NCBI RefSeq assembly: GCF_011397635.1
Contig: NC_064756.1
Coordinates: 4,916,922-4,980,921 of the forward strand
Length of the DNA stretch: 64,000 bases
From: Epinephelus fuscoguttatus
Taxonomy: Eukaryota > Chordata > Actinopteri > Perciformes > Serranidae
Reading direction: 5' to 3'
Part shown: positions 32,201 through 41,704 of the stretch, one piece after another
Numbering within the stretch: the stretch's first letter is position 1
Layout of the letters: each line of letters starts with the position of its first letter
Program-made: the position numbers and the translations under genes
The notes under the pieces: generated by a model
The model's database searches: none
What the model saw: the letters and a program-made list of their open reading frames with translations, nothing else
What the model was told of the DNA's origin: nothing

Positions 32201-35200
32201 GCCAGAGTTATACAGTTATTGTAGGTGGGTGGTTTCGCAGCACAGTGAGACAGGTTTCATTAAACAATGACACCAGGGGAGTCAGAAACTGAAAAATATA
32301 GATAACAGAGACAAACTTTGATTTTTAATAAAGGCCCAAAATCAAATATCAGTCTGAAACTTTACAAACCAATATATCTGTCTAACCTCACTGTTCTCAA
32401 ATTATGACACTGTCTCCTCTCACAGCAGCGCTCGTCTCTTATGAGACAGTGAAAGAAAAAGAGACATTGTGGGTCGTGGACAGAACAATGTGCCGCTGTT
32501 CTGTTTGGCTCTGAGGTCGTTTTAAAAACTGAATATTATCGTCTGTAAATATTTATTGTTGGTATTTATTATTTGTCTGGCATCTGGAAGAAGTTTTAGA
32601 TCCTCCAAATAACCCTCACTGCAAATACATGCATGACAGGAAAACTATGACTGTAACCCACAAACCAAAGTTATTAAGATTTTAAAAATCTTTGCAAAAA
32701 AAAAAAATCATCTCATATTTAATTTCATAAATTTTAGTTTTACAAATGAATACTGTTACATAAAGTGAGAGGTGAGAGTGTTCATGAGAGACTCACAGCT
32801 CCAGCTGCAGGTTAACTTTATCTGTGAGCGCCACCTGCAGCTCAGTCTGGATGCTGCGTGTGGCTGCTTCCAGCTGCAGGTCCTGCTGTTGAAGCTGGTG
32901 GACCGCACGGCTCCGCTCAGCCTGAGAGAAGGGAGAGAAGAGAGAGTCCTACTTTGTGTATTTCTGTGTATTTCAGCTGTAAAGAAGAGAGCAGGTGTTT
33001 GGACGACAGCAGGATGTGTCACTAGTGCAATGCACCGGGTAACTAACGTTGTCAAGAGGGCACCAAAAGTGGGAAACATGTTTAAAGCAGAGAACGAAAG
33101 TGTTCCTGTTCAGGTGTCAGAATTATATTTAATGGATAAACTTCCAAAGCTTTTTTTGAATTCAAGCCCAAAAGGCTGAAATTCTTTTGTTTTTGTGTGA
33201 ATTTATTATTATTACAGATGCACGATATTGGATCATGGATTTTGGGAGAAAAACATACTGTTAACTTTGTAAGTTTCCCCATGACTGTGCTGCAGGAACC
33301 TCTCAGACTAACACGTCAGACGAGGAATGAATCAACTCTCTGCTCTCCATCAGGAGTTTACTGTTTTCTGTCTGCTGCCTCTGAAGAGCCACATGAACAT
33401 TCTCTACACACACAACCCACGCACACACGTACAATATTTGACAGCAGAAATAAAGATTTAACAGTTAACTGAAGAGATTTCCATTCACTGATCTCTGTCT
33501 ACGTACCTTCAGCTCAGTCCTCAGCTCAGACACGAGGGAGTCCTTCATCACTGTGAGAATGAAACACAATAATATAGTTCAACATCCAAACATCATGTGA
33601 AGCTCTGGGGCTTATTAAGAATGTAAATATGATTTGTGTAGTACCTGACCAACCTTTCAGCCAGAACAGAGGCCTGTACTATAAAGCCAGTCCAACTTAC
33701 CCAGGATATCTTTTCATTATCTGCCTTGATTAACCCGTCACATTGTCCGTCTGTAAAACCATGGGGTGTTAATTACAGGCAACATCACCTGGACGATGAG
33801 ATTATATGGTACCAAAAGTGTCTGCGACGGTGAGACAGTAACATGTTGATGGTGTGAGATGTAAACGATACTCTGCAATCCTATAATGGAAAATGTAAAA
33901 CACTGAAAATAGTATCCAAAAATTCACCGTCAGCCGAGACTTACGTTACATGTTAGTATCACGAGGCCATGTGTGACGATAGTATAGAGTATGTTTTGCT
34001 GTTTAGTTGCATGATGATGCAACTCCTCTGAACATGTCACATAAAACACTTTAAAGTAACAACAGACTGTTTCTGCTGCTGAAGCAAAGAAGAGCTGATG
34101 ACTGATGAGGTCTGTCCAACTGAAATGTGGCTTTTGTAATAAAATATCATCTTTGTTTTATCCCAGTTCTCATCACACAGGTGTGAGCTGCAGTGATGAA
34201 TCAGAGTGTGAAAGTAGCAACATTATCACTTTGAAATGCAGCTAAAACCACATGTTTAGAGTTGTAAATGATCTCTGTTTGTTTTAAGCTCTGCTTTAAA
34301 ACCAGTGGACTCGACTTTTGTTCATGGATGCATTTTTTCGTCAGTGATCTGATTGGTCAAGAGGTCGAGGTGTTGACAGGCTGTGATCTGGAGCAGGTTA
34401 ACTGTTCAGCATAAGTTGCCACGGTGATTGATGCCGGTAAAAAGAGAGCCAGCTTCTTGGTCCTGAAAACCAGACTTAAAGGGAAATTTCGGTTTATTTC
34501 AACCTGTCTCCTATCGTCCTAAATTTGTTTCAAGTGACTAGTGACATAAAAATAATAGTTAGCATGTTAGCCGTTAGCCTAGATACAGCCGGGGCGCATA
34601 GTAGTGTCAGACCTGTTAAAACGTAAGTGAACGGGCAACCTTCAAGTGCAAAGTTAGTCCACTAAACAAGCTTTTTTTCCACAACGACCGCCTCATATCG
34701 TTAGGATAAATGTCAGAGAACATATAGAAAACGACATGTAAACGTGTTGTCTTACCTTACCGGTGTGCTGCCATGTTTGTTTACCATTTAGCTCTGCTTT
34801 CCAAAGGGCGGCCGAAATATCACGAGAACAAGCAGCGATCTCATAGCGTGCCTGAACAAGCAGCAACAGCTGGAAGGCAGAACCGGACAGTAGCCTGAAA
34901 AGTTCATTCATTTATTTTATGAAAGATTTATAGAATAATGGCTGACTTTTTGCCAGACTTCAACTTTGTGGAGGAGGAATTTGATTTTGCAGAGTTTGAT
35001 GGCCGCCCTTATTTATTTGAGCCAGAATACACTGACGAAGAGCTTCGTGAAATTGAAGAACGGAGGAGGAGAGAGAGAGAGGTGCAACAGGTAGAGGACG
35101 AGAGAGGAGGAATGGCTGCTGCAAGGCTGCGTAGCTCTGGAGATTGGTGGTGTACCTGTGAATGCTGTGCCCCAGTGCCCACAGAAGAGGAATGCCTCTG

Positions 35201-38200
35201 TTGCAAGGAATGGGACCGGTTGCAGCCTTATTTTCAAGGTCTGGATGTGACCGAGGACGAGACACCTCCACCTGGAGTAGTATCCAGCTGGGCTTTATCT
35301 AGAGCTGGTGAGATATATTTCGCATATTTGACGTCACCACGCTAACTCCTGACAAAACCTTCTTCGTAGTTCAGGCCTGTGGTGCCACATCTAAAAGCAA
35401 AAACAATATCTATCATTGAAGGTAAAGTGTGTAAGATTTAGTGGCGAGGATTGCAGATTGAAACCAGCTGATTCACACTACACATCAATGATTCTCCGAC
35501 ATTGTTCGGCCTGTCAGTGACGAGCACCTGCCAATGTTTGCTCACCTTTTTGCTGATCCAGATGTTCAGGAGATTTTTACTGCGAGTCCAGTTATCCACA
35601 GAGGTCTCCACCTCTCCAAGACAAACGGACCCAGTGATTAAAACCAGTAGAACGCTGACTGAAGCAGTTTTACATTAATACCGTTAACAACTAGTTATGA
35701 ATGACCTGGATCAAAGATTTGTGACTGTGTTTTATTTGTTATGAAAACATTCATCATTATATTGTATCTATATTTCACACACAGTGCATGTTAGCAGGAA
35801 ACCTGGATGTGCTCTGTACAACACGCTTTGGCTTCTTCTAAAAGAGAGTGTATTTCGTGTGTGTGTGTGTGTATTTCTGGGATCCTTCTGAAACGTGCTG
35901 CTCGAATACGATTACTCTCATCTAGAGCGGCTGTGATCAGCCTGGGCGGTTGCTTGGTCGCATGGTGGAGTTCTGCGCTCTGCTGAGTGCACTTCTCTAT
36001 GTTTTGTTTTCCCACTGTATGATTCAGGGTGTTTGTTTTTACAGAGTGGAGCTCAGAACAACTTCCTGCCTGTGAGAGACGACCTGACCACACAATATGT
36101 TGTATGCGACCAAAAGAACTGACAGCTGGAGAAATAAACTGTAATCTGTACTTTTCTTTCCTCAGACGCCTCACAGCAGCGTTCTGCGATGGCTACAGCC
36201 ACAACAGATTGGTTTGGATGCCTCCTCACCTGTCTGCTCTGTGAGCTGCTGACAGCGCTCCTCCAGCTGTCGGACTCTGTCTTCTTCTTCAGCCAATTGC
36301 TGCCGGCCGGTGCGGACCTCCACACGCAAGGCCTGGCAATCTGAGCGCAGCATCAGAGCCTGGGAGGCCAGAGGCAGACAAGCTGTCAGCTGCTGTTTCC
36401 ACATGCTCATTACTCGCCCAGCGCTCTTACAATGTACCTGTCTCCTCTCCATCTCCACCGCTCTCTCCATCTCCTCCACCCGCTGGAGAAACTCGCTGTG
36501 AGATTTCATGGCTTCAGCGGAGCGGGCCGACTCCTGTCTCATCTGCTGCTGCATCTGGCCACAGGGAGGGTTTGTTAACAGGGTTCGTCTTCAGGTCGTC
36601 AGGGCACATGTGTGACAGAGGGCGATAACAGGGCTAAAGTAAATTAAAATAATTAGCCACTCACCTCCGTCAGTTTCTGACTCATCTCTAATTTGACGAT
36701 CTTCAGCTCCTCAGCTGCCAAAGCCACTTCCATCTGGAGCAAGAGACGAATGGTAACAGTCATGTATTATTAATCAAGAAAACAGAATTACAACAAAGTG
36801 ATATAGTTTCACAGTTTGCTTCAAATATTCAGTAAAACCTAAAATGATCTCTCATTTCTTTAGTTTGTGAACAACAACAGTAACTCAGAGTGAGATTCAG
36901 ATTCTGTTACAATATTAATAGTTCAGCTAAATAAAATCTACCACAAATTACACATTTAAACAGCTCCCAGATACAAGAAATGTCCCCTGGGATCTATATA
37001 TACAAATCAACAGGTAATTTCCTTCTTTTAGTAAAATCCTAAATGACTGAGTTGTTTTTTCCACCTGGACCTTTATGCTCTGCCATTTCTCCTCTGATCA
37101 TCACACTGTAACCTGTGACAGGCTGTTATGATACCACAACTATCACACATTCACAAATATGGAGTTTATTGTTGAGCTGTGAGCGTCACGTAGGTTTTCA
37201 TTACCAAAATCACTTGGAGACACTGACAAGAGAGAGGAGAGGGAGAGACGCTGTGCTGCTGCCAGAGGAACCGCTGAATGAGTTCCCTCTGAGCAGTAAG
37301 TCACTGAAAGAGTCTGAGAAGTCCGGGGCTGTTCATAAAACATTCAGGACGCCACAGTTTATTCCACACTACTGAAGCTGCTCCGCTTTCTGGAACCACC
37401 GTGGTGTCACTGATAATTTGCAGCCTGTTATGGAGTTAAATTTGTGTCTTTATTACATGCGAGAAAATAAATGATATGAGAGAAAAAAAAATGTTTGAGA
37501 GAAAAAGTTTTCACATTAATAGCAAAAAATAATAATATCCGAGACTAAAAAAAGTTTTGAGAGAAAGTATTTTGTCATAGAATATAAAAAAAAATAATTT
37601 GAGATTTAAAAAATAATTTCCAAGAAAAAAAAACTCTCAAAAAACTTTTTTTTACTCTCAAATATTATTTTTTTTACTATCAGTGTGAAAACATTTTCTC
37701 TCAAAAAAACTGTTTCTCTCAAAACATTTTTCTTCTCTCTCTCAAAACCTAAGTCTGTGCTCTCGTGTCAGGATTTTGCTTTCGCTGTGAACATAACGTC
37801 ATGGGCGGGGCCACGTTCCTATTGGCCAGTCTCAATCGAATTGACAGCTGGGTGAGGATCGTCTTGGGAGTCCAATTCAACTGAAACATTCATCCACCAT
37901 GGTCGATTCATCGGCATAGATGTGCTGCGTTATTTGGGAGCGGAGACTCCAATGTTTGAGTAAGATGATGACACAGATGAATGATTCAGTTGAATTGGAC
38001 TCCCAAGACGATCCTCACCCAGCTGTCAATTCGATTGAGACTGGCCAATAGGAACGTGGCCCCGCCCATGACGTTATTTCGCAGCGAAAGCAAAATCCTG
38101 ACACGAGAGCAAAGACTTAGGTTTTGAGAGAGAGAAGAAAAATGTTTTGAGAGAAACAGTTTTCACACTGATAGAAAAAAAAATAATATTTGAGAATAAA

Positions 38201-41045
38201 AAAAAGTTTTTGAGAGAAATCTCGGAAATCATTTTTTAAATCACAAATTATTTTTTTTATATCCTATGACAAAATACTTTCTCTCAAAACTTTTTTTAGT
38301 CTCAAACATTATTATTTTTTGCTATTAATGTGAAAACTTTTTCTCTCAAATATTTTTTTTCTCTCATATCATTTATTTTCTCGCATGTAATAAAGACACA
38401 AATCTAACTCCACACCTGTCTGCAACAAGCAGCATCACAAAAACCATTAGCGTGAAAATGCTTTACTCAGTGTTTTCACCGGTCTGTTTGTTTTGGAGAG
38501 GAAGAGACCTCTGTAAATAATTCAGCTCCCTTTAAAAACCTCCTGAACAATGAACACTAAAGGAATTCTAACCAAGTTTCAGCTAGGCCTGTCACGATGA
38601 CAAATTTTGCCAGGCGATTAATTGCGTCAGAAATTATTGTGATAAGCGTTAATATTGTGTAATATTGTGCTTTTAAGACCACTTTTATTATTGTTGCAAT
38701 TTTGCTGTTTTTAGACCATTTTTTTAAAAATTATATAATGATAATAAAGGCATATTGATGCAAGTACACCCTTTTAAAAAGAAATAAACATTTATTTAAC
38801 AAGAATATTTAGGAGTGCAATAAAGAAAATTTAAATATCCGAAATAACACGTAAACATATCGGAATAAATAAATAAATAAATACAAAAAAATAGACTAAG
38901 TAGAAAAAAAACAACCAAAAACGATAAAATGGTACGGAAGCGTATTGCATTCCCTTGACAAATAAAAAAAGCCCTGTTTTTCGGAGTAATATTTTCTGTT
39001 TTTTTGTGGTAATTTTTTTTGGATCAATAAGGGTAAGGCACGTAATTAGTTACACACAGGGTATGATAATCTAGCTATGTTTTCCACTGCATCCTTCTAG
39101 TGTAGGCCTATCGCTCAGTGTAACAGGTTAGGTTAGTAACAGGTTGTAACAACGTTAGCTGACAAACGTGTATGGGCATGATTTTACAACCTGTTACTAA
39201 CCTCACCTGTTACAGGTTAGGTTAGGTTACATTGAGCAATAGGCCTACACTAGAAGGATGCAGTGGAAAACATAGCTAGATTATCATACCCTGTGTGTAA
39301 CTAATCACGTGCCTTACCCTTATTGATACCGTAGTTGAAATTGTCTAGGAGCAGGAGCACGGATGCAAAATACATCCATGAGCAGGAGTCACCACGGATG
39401 CAGGGGTCACTTGCAGGTGCCAGGTGGGAGCTTCTCACGAGATTTTCAAGTATCTCGTCTCCTCGTTCAGGAAAAAAAATTACCACGAAAAACAGAAAAA
39501 TAAATAAATTACTCAGAAAAACAGGGCTTTTTTTATTTGTCAAGTGAATGCAATACGCGTCCGTAAAATGGACTCTCAGTCTCTTATAAAAAATTCTATT
39601 TGAAAAAAAACAAAACAACCAAAAACAAATATGTAAATAGACTTTAAATAGACTAAATCCAAAACACTCCCACGCAGGGGCCGTGGCATTTGGTTTAGAA
39701 ACAAGTTCCCTGTCTTTCTCTTACACTCAACTCTGTTTTTTTCTCCGCCTCGTCTCCCCCTCACAAAGATCGCACTGTGTGTGTGTGTGTGTGTGTGTGT
39801 GTAGCCCATAGCCCCGCCTCCCCCACAGAGACAAAGACACTCGATGACAAGAGCTTTCCCTCCGTTCATTACGCTAATGAACCAACTCACCTGGCTGCCA
39901 GACGATGCACGGCAGTGAACACTCTTGTCGTCTTGAGAGAGACGAGGAAAACAAACACGCATGAATACGGCAATTAATCGCGGCCGGAAAAGTTACCGTC
40001 TCCTTTTAAATCTACCGTGCAATTAACTGACTTATCGCATATCGCGACAGGCCTAGTTTCAGCTGGTTGCAATTTGTAATCCTCACCACTAGATGCTGCT
40101 ATATCCCCATAAAGTCTGACACACTGTTCCTTTAATGGGTGAAGTGTTGTTTCAAAAAACAGTAGAAGCCAGAGAGAGAACTCAGAAGTTTCTAAACTAC
40201 CCACTGAGTCATGTTCATCATTCATAGAACAACCTTTTACAAAATGAGCATTATTATAAAAGCAAAGGAACACGCTGGGACTGAGACACAGGTTCAACAA
40301 CCCGTCTTTAAGTTTATCTTTATCTCTGTAAAGTGCAAAACTAAGACCCACGCTGTGAAGAGACTGGGTGATAGTGTTACCTTGGCAGCAGCAGCAGCCC
40401 CCACTGTCTCCTCCAGCCTCTGCACCTCTGTGAGAGCTTCATCTCTCTCCTGGTAGGCCTGATGAAGCTGCTCCCTGAGCTTCATCACCTCCCTCCTGCA
40501 GGCCTGACGCTCCTCCTCACTGTCCTGCTGCAGCGCTGCCAGCTGCTGCTCCAGATGGGCTGAGCGGGAAAATCAGAGGACAGAAAAAAAAAACAGTGTG
40601 TTGTAGGTGCCACAGTAACACACGATACACTTCGTGAGATCACTGTTTCCTTGTCTCAGCTAGCCAGCAGGGTTACATATGAGCCCTTACCTGTGTGAGA
40701 TGGATCCAGCTGTCTCTCAGTCTCCAGGCGGAACACAGTGAGTTTGAGGGTCTGCAGCAGACTCTCCATGCGACACACCCGGCTCACTAAAGCGTCACAC
40801 TGTCTCCACAGCGCGCCCTCGTCCCCACTGACCCGACGCACCTTCAGAGGACTCACAGGGCGCTGTGTGGCGTCCATCCTCTGTGCAGACCCCAGGATCT
40901 GATCCCTGGAGACCCCCAGTGTGCCCATGTCTCTAATAAGAGATTCAGCCTCCTCCTCGGCCATCAGCAGGCGCTGGTGCAGGAGGGACAGAGCCTCTGG
41001 GGCCGTGGCCCCGACACTGAGAGGCGGGATGGCTGGGCGGGACAT
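16736..41045 (-). CDS. ccdc150: Coiled-coil domain-containing protein 150
   Basis: Eighteen phase-compatible exons, in transcript order: 41045-40691 (ATG at 41045), 40559-40381, 36733-36665, 36554-36438, 36359-36230, 33550-33507, 32921-32797, 32027-31850, 31743-31675, 31481-31392, 30717-30664, 28249-28137, 27975-27882, 23210-23062, 22957-22831, 22324-22133, 21845-21762, 16870-16736. They sum to 767 codons plus stop in one frame. The product is heptad-rich, with Leu/Glu/Gln/Arg dominating and no signal peptide or membrane segment. Segments matching mammalian CCDC150 include RVCRMESLLQTLK near the N terminus, ELLERTIERLRGEL in the middle, KKLAQSLEQA, and a C-terminal IQRWEAKREL. Mammalian CCDC150 is about 1,100 aa. 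The shortfall falls mainly between exons 27882 and 23210 (about 90 residues) and in the 33.5-36.2 kb intron (about 60 residues), so exons are missed or lost there. The protein's biochemical role is not established. Confidence 0.85.
16871..19098 (-). other. Part of the last ccdc150 intron, no feature recognised
   Basis: The last ccdc150 intron spans 16871-21761. This half has no exon I could support. A few open frames lack splice context or homology. The distal half holds the inverted-repeat element at 19099-21327. Confidence 0.5.
19597..19824 (+). CDS. 75-aa ORF in the inverted-repeat element, likely first exon of a transposon gene
   Basis: AAGATGGCG gives a good start context, downstream of two inverted CCAAT boxes. 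The frame encodes an acidic/serine-rich N terminus (MADRERLSEAV...) with the segment DEEMQRIFRAG. A donor-like CAG|GTGTAT at 19783/19784 suggests the real exon ends after S-S-G and the last dozen codons are intronic read-through. The layout resembles N-terminal exons of multicopy fish genes with a HECT-like C terminus, but I cannot confirm that. No further exons were seen within the element, so this copy is probably incomplete. Confidence 0.35.
   Translation: MADRERLSEAVCLLNNTLNSPVVVTTVSEMLDGSRQPSREASCNTAAAVDEEMQRIFRAGSSGVLIRKHFSRKWP
20520..20845. repeat. Dispersed repeat, copy 1 (second copy at 36785-37110)
   Basis: About 320 bp is nearly identical to 36785-37110, including AACAACAGTAACTCAGAGTG and ATGTCCCCTGGGATCTATA. 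Both copies have the same orientation and both lie in ccdc150 introns. The 36.8-kb copy has an extra block (ACCTGGACCTTTATGCTC) near its end. Confidence 0.8.
23226..23259. repeat. (CA)n microsatellite abutting a ccdc150 acceptor
   Basis: A CA run begins about 16 bp beyond the upstream border of the ccdc150 exon 23062-23210. Read on the coding strand, it is a (TG)n tract immediately before the acceptor region. Variation in length could influence recognition of that splice site (inference). Confidence 0.85.
23975..24408. repeat. 66-bp tandem repeat array, about 6.6 copies, with dimeric structure
   Basis: The unit begins CTATGTAGGCTATGCTAACA and contains AAGCTTGCCAATAGAGAAGA. Spacing is 66 bp (for example at 24039, 24105 and 24171). 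Two unit types alternate: those with GTTAGCTTGC (1, 3, 5) and those with GTTAGTTTGC (2, 4, 6). Units 4 and 6 additionally have CACTAG where the others have CATTAG. The array therefore expanded partly as 132-bp dimers. Degenerate direct units flank it at about 23805-23880, and an inverted one lies at about 24770-24835. Confidence 0.85.
24559..24585. repeat. (ATC)n microsatellite
   Basis: About nine ATC/CAT triplets in the ccdc150 intron. The histidine-run frame across it is not a gene. Confidence 0.8.
25500..25870. repeat. Unclassified intronic segment, probable repeat
   Basis: An open frame (25671-25859) has no splice context and no recognised domain. The preceding phrase AGCTACAGCCAGCAGCTGCT followed by TTAGCTTAGCATGAAG is of a kind often seen in dispersed teleost repeats. 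No function is assigned. Confidence 0.35.
26218..26310 (-). CDS. ccdc150: Tentative missing exon of ccdc150
   Basis: The reconstructed ccdc150 lacks about 90 residues between the exons at 27882 and 23210. On the minus strand here an open stretch contains S-Q-L-Q-S-G-A-T-K-L-E-T-Q-L-V-Q-L, which is coiled-coil-like and in a plausible place. A consensus acceptor (CTCTCAG at 26254-26260, or CTCCAG near 26313) exists. The best donor (TTG|GTGCAG) is weak. Phase would be compatible (0/0) for 26218-26253. Transcript evidence is needed, so it was not counted in the ccdc150 model. Confidence 0.25.
26398..27493. mobile_element. hAT-like element in ccdc150 intron
   Basis: The left end CAGGGTTCCTACGC and right end GTAGGAACCCC are inverted repeats. 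The left part repeats AAGTATGGAAA phrases. The right 450 bp (27038-27490) is nearly the same as the right part of the element at 12946-14727. No transposase and no convincing target duplication were found. Confidence 0.55.
29108..30513 (+). mobile_element. 5'-truncated L2-type LINE with open reverse transcriptase frame
   Basis: An uninterrupted frame from about 29116 to 30288 encodes about 390 residues of a non-LTR reverse transcriptase. It has LLDLSAAFDTVDH, the GVPQGSILGP motif, the catalytic FADD (YADD variant) and the downstream N-A-A-A-R-L-L / L-H-W-L-P-V motifs of the L2/CR1 group. The endonuclease and the N-terminal half of the RT are missing, as usual for target-primed insertions. The 3' end has an ATAAATAAAG phrase followed by a (TTGAG)n tail at about 30494-30510. 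It lies in a ccdc150 intron, antisense to the gene. Confidence 0.85.
30728..30751. repeat. (CA)n microsatellite abutting a ccdc150 acceptor
   Basis: A CA run starts about 10 bp upstream (in transcript terms) of the ccdc150 exon 30664-30717. This is the second exon of the gene with a (TG)n tract at its acceptor. Confidence 0.8.
34480..35394 (+). mobile_element. Kolobok-like TTAA element, copy 2 (right end missing)
   Basis: The left terminus AGGGAAATTTCGG follows TTAA (34476-34479). The first 310 bp match the terminal repeats of the copies at 853 and 61348. This copy extends further into the interior (past 35310) than the others and has the only intact ORF. The right terminal repeat is absent: at about 35395 the sequence passes into a family-A repeat. 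It lies in a ccdc150 intron in antisense orientation. Confidence 0.6.
34938..35345 (+). CDS. Transposon-borne ORF with P2X7 'ballast'-like cysteine module
   Basis: This 135-codon frame starts at ATG 34938. Residues 1-40 are acidic and aromatic (FEPEYTDEEL at about 29-38). Residues 38-55 are an Arg/Glu-rich helix-like stretch. Residues 68-95 hold W-W-C-T-C-E-C-C-A-P-V-P-T-E-E-E-C-x-C-C. The spacing W-C-x-C-x-x-C...P...E-x-x-C-C is like the zinc-binding cytoplasmic C-terminal (ballast) domain of the ATP-gated channel P2X7. That module is known to occur outside P2X7 in fish proteins. A donor-like G|GTGAGA at about 35308 suggests this is the first exon of a longer gene and that the last dozen residues are intronic. 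Expression is unknown; two sister copies are frameshifted. Confidence 0.5.
   Translation: MADFLPDFNFVEEEFDFAEFDGRPYLFEPEYTDEELREIEERRRREREVQQVEDERGGMAAARLRSSGDWWCTCECCAPVPTEEECLCCKEWDRLQPYFQGLDVTEDETPPPGVVSSWALSRAGEIYFAYLTSPR
36785..37110. repeat. Dispersed repeat, copy 2 (first copy at 20520-20845)
   Basis: Direct copy of the 20.5-kb repeat in another ccdc150 intron, close to the acceptor side of exon 36665-36733. Differences are mostly point changes and one short insertion. Confidence 0.8.
37429..38414. mobile_element. Near-perfect 986-bp palindromic element, copy 1
   Basis: Starts TATGGAGTTAAATTTG and ends CAAATCTAACTCCACA, flanked by the exact 5-bp direct repeat CCTGT (37424-37428, 38415-38419). 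The arms (about 37429-37892 and 37975-38414) are inverted copies rich in TTTGAGAGAAAA-type phrases, around a loop of about 80 bp. Each arm has a GC-rich block with ACGTCA, GGGCGGGG and ATTGG motifs. There is no ORF. The superfamily is unknown; 5-bp duplications are unusual among fish DNA transposons. Confidence 0.75.
38460..40135. repeat. Family-A element copy, split by a hAT element
   Basis: The two halves (38460-38583 and 40056-40135) match the family-A copy at about 700-800 and 2810-2890, for example AAGGAATTCTAACCA and AGCTGGTTGCAATTTG. They are separated by the hAT element at 38584-40055. Confidence 0.65.
38584..40055. mobile_element. Non-autonomous hAT element with 8-bp target duplication
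   Basis: Termini TAGGCCTGTCACGATGAC and TATCGCGACAGGCCTA are inverted repeats. The exact 8-bp direct repeat GTTTCAGC lies on both sides (38576-38583, 40056-40063), diagnostic for hAT. Inside, about 39020-39320 is an inverted repeat (GTAGGCCTATCGCTCA against its complement). A (GT)n tract lies at 39777-39802. There is no transposase. Confidence 0.8.
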
Positions 41046-41189
41046 TCCTAGACAGGGGTACTGCAGGTGGAGGTGGTTGAAGGCAGAAAACCCTTCTAGG
41101 TGCACCTGTGCCCAGTCTCAAGCTCCAGCCATGATTTCAAACTTCCTGTAGAATGGAAATTGCTTTTTTAAGTGCTTGTAAGATTTATT

Positions 41190-41704
41190 TGCACAAAACA
41201 CACAACAGTGTGAAGGACTTTTGTTGTGTTACAGCCTTCAACGTACGCTGTGACGCTGGAATTTAACTGAATCCATTCTTCCCTCTACCTGTGAAATGTT
41301 CCCCGTGCCACTGGCTGCAACACAAGCCCAAAGCATCATCCATCCACCCCCGTGTTTAACAGTTTGTTCTCCAAACATACCTTTGCTCATTGTGTCCACA
41401 AAGTTCTGTTTTACCTTCATCAGTCCACAGGACTTGTTTCCAAAAAGCATCAGGCTTGTTCACATGTTCCTTTGCAAACTTGTGAGGCTGAATGTTGTGG
41501 TGAGGACACAGGAAAGGTTTTCTTCTGATGACTCTTCCATGAAGCTCATATTTGTCCAGGTGTGTCTGCACAGTAGAACAGTGCACCACCACTCCAGAGT
41601 CTGAGAAATCTTCCTGCAGGTCTTTTGCAGTCAAACAGAGGTTTGATTTGCCTTTCTAACAATCCTACGAGCAGCTCTCTCGGGGGAGTTTTCAGCTTGA
41701 CCCC
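41190..41704 (-). pseudogene. Tc1-like transposase, C-terminal half (split by insertion)
   Basis: The minus strand encodes a Tc1/mariner transposase segment: TAKDLQEDF, KFAKEHVNKPDAFW, VLWTDEGKTEL (containing the first catalytic Asp) and a following G-G-G-W-M-M-L-W-A-C segment. Two stop codons break it. The N-terminal half resumes at 44162, beyond the 2.46-kb palindromic insertion. The element sits in the first ccdc150 intron in the same orientation as the gene. Confidence 0.75.

Noticed and set aside
32756-33179. Plus-strand 135-codon frame over 32772-33179
   Set aside because: It is the antisense shadow of the ccdc150 exon 32797-32921 extended into the intron.
35540-35640. Candidate ccdc150 exon on the minus strand
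   Set aside because: The open stretch matches the family-A repeat (cf. about 750-800 and 38.5 kb), not CCDC150.
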